Source of the DNA: Clostridia bacterium
GTDB lineage: Bacteria > Bacillota > Clostridia > Oscillospirales > Acutalibacteraceae
Length of the DNA stretch: 14,153 nt
Direction: 5' to 3'
Assembly (NCBI GenBank): GCA_900770255.1
Contig: CAAGJN010000011.1
Location: 1 to 14,153, forward strand
The position numbers and the translations under genes were made by a program. Of this stretch, positions 14,125 through 14,153 are shown piece by piece (positions within the stretch are counted from its first letter, which is position 1; each line of letters begins with the position of its first letter). The notes beneath the pieces were generated by a model, which saw nothing but the letters and a program-made list of their open reading frames with translations, was not told the DNA's origin and ran no database searches.

Positions 14125-14153
14125 TAAAATTTTATCATCTGGTGCCGCTTTAC

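Noticed and set aside
1..14153. CRISPR array, tRNA, rRNA, insertion sequence or phage module
   Set aside because: No regularly spaced repeats, cloverleaf patterns, transposase or integrase motifs, or terminal inverted repeats were seen on reading both strands.

Overview
The window looks like a chromosomal segment of a gut or rumen Clostridia bacterium, probably Ruminococcaceae/Oscillospiraceae. This rests on the gene families (FemAB, YfhO, AlgI-type MBOAT with a DHHW partner, short NagB, DUF2804), strong AGGAGG ribosome binding sites, TTG start usage, TGnTATAAT promoters and moderate GC. That assignment is an inference from sequence style; there is no rRNA here to confirm it. I see no CRISPR array, tRNA, insertion sequence, phage gene or attachment site.

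Layout, left to right: the 3' end of a FemAB-type peptidoglycan bridge gene, then a 938-residue YfhO-type membrane protein ended by a strong hairpin (1-3244). Next comes a cytoplasmic-type, Dcr2-like metallophosphoesterase with a C-terminal membrane anchor (3257-4375), which converges on nagB (4424-5149, minus). From the divergent region beyond nagB starts a secreted purple-acid-phosphatase-like enzyme (5317-6819). A separate promoter then drives an MBOAT/DHHW pair (7011-9782) of the kind that O-acetylates surface glycans. A DUF2804 gene (9841-10959, minus) converges on that pair. Divergent from DUF2804 runs nanE with an overlapping or abutting ROK sugar kinase (11160-12723), followed by a decayed GNAT acetyltransferase gene (12720-13161). 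The last gene, on the minus strand, is a GrpB domain fused to an inorganic-pyrophosphatase-like domain (13187-14065), with a near-consensus promoter at the right edge.

Two themes link the genes. One is cell-envelope building and decoration: FemAB, YfhO, MBOAT/DHHW and possibly the secreted phosphatase. The other is amino-sugar recovery: the ROK kinase and NanE would make GlcNAc-6-P from ManNAc, and NagB would convert GlcN-6-P to fructose-6-P. The lyase NanA and deacetylase NagA needed to complete that route are not in the window. Convergent genes are separated by short hairpin terminators that can serve both strands.

Nothing here is a clear unknown defence or mobile system. The best leads are the GrpB-pyrophosphatase fusion, the ROK kinase with arginine where the family has its sugar-binding glutamate, the tail-anchored phosphoesterase, and the GNAT pseudogene whose ancestral frame can be rebuilt exactly. 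Four start codons were chosen against longer open frames: 8439, 11160, 11836 and 14065.
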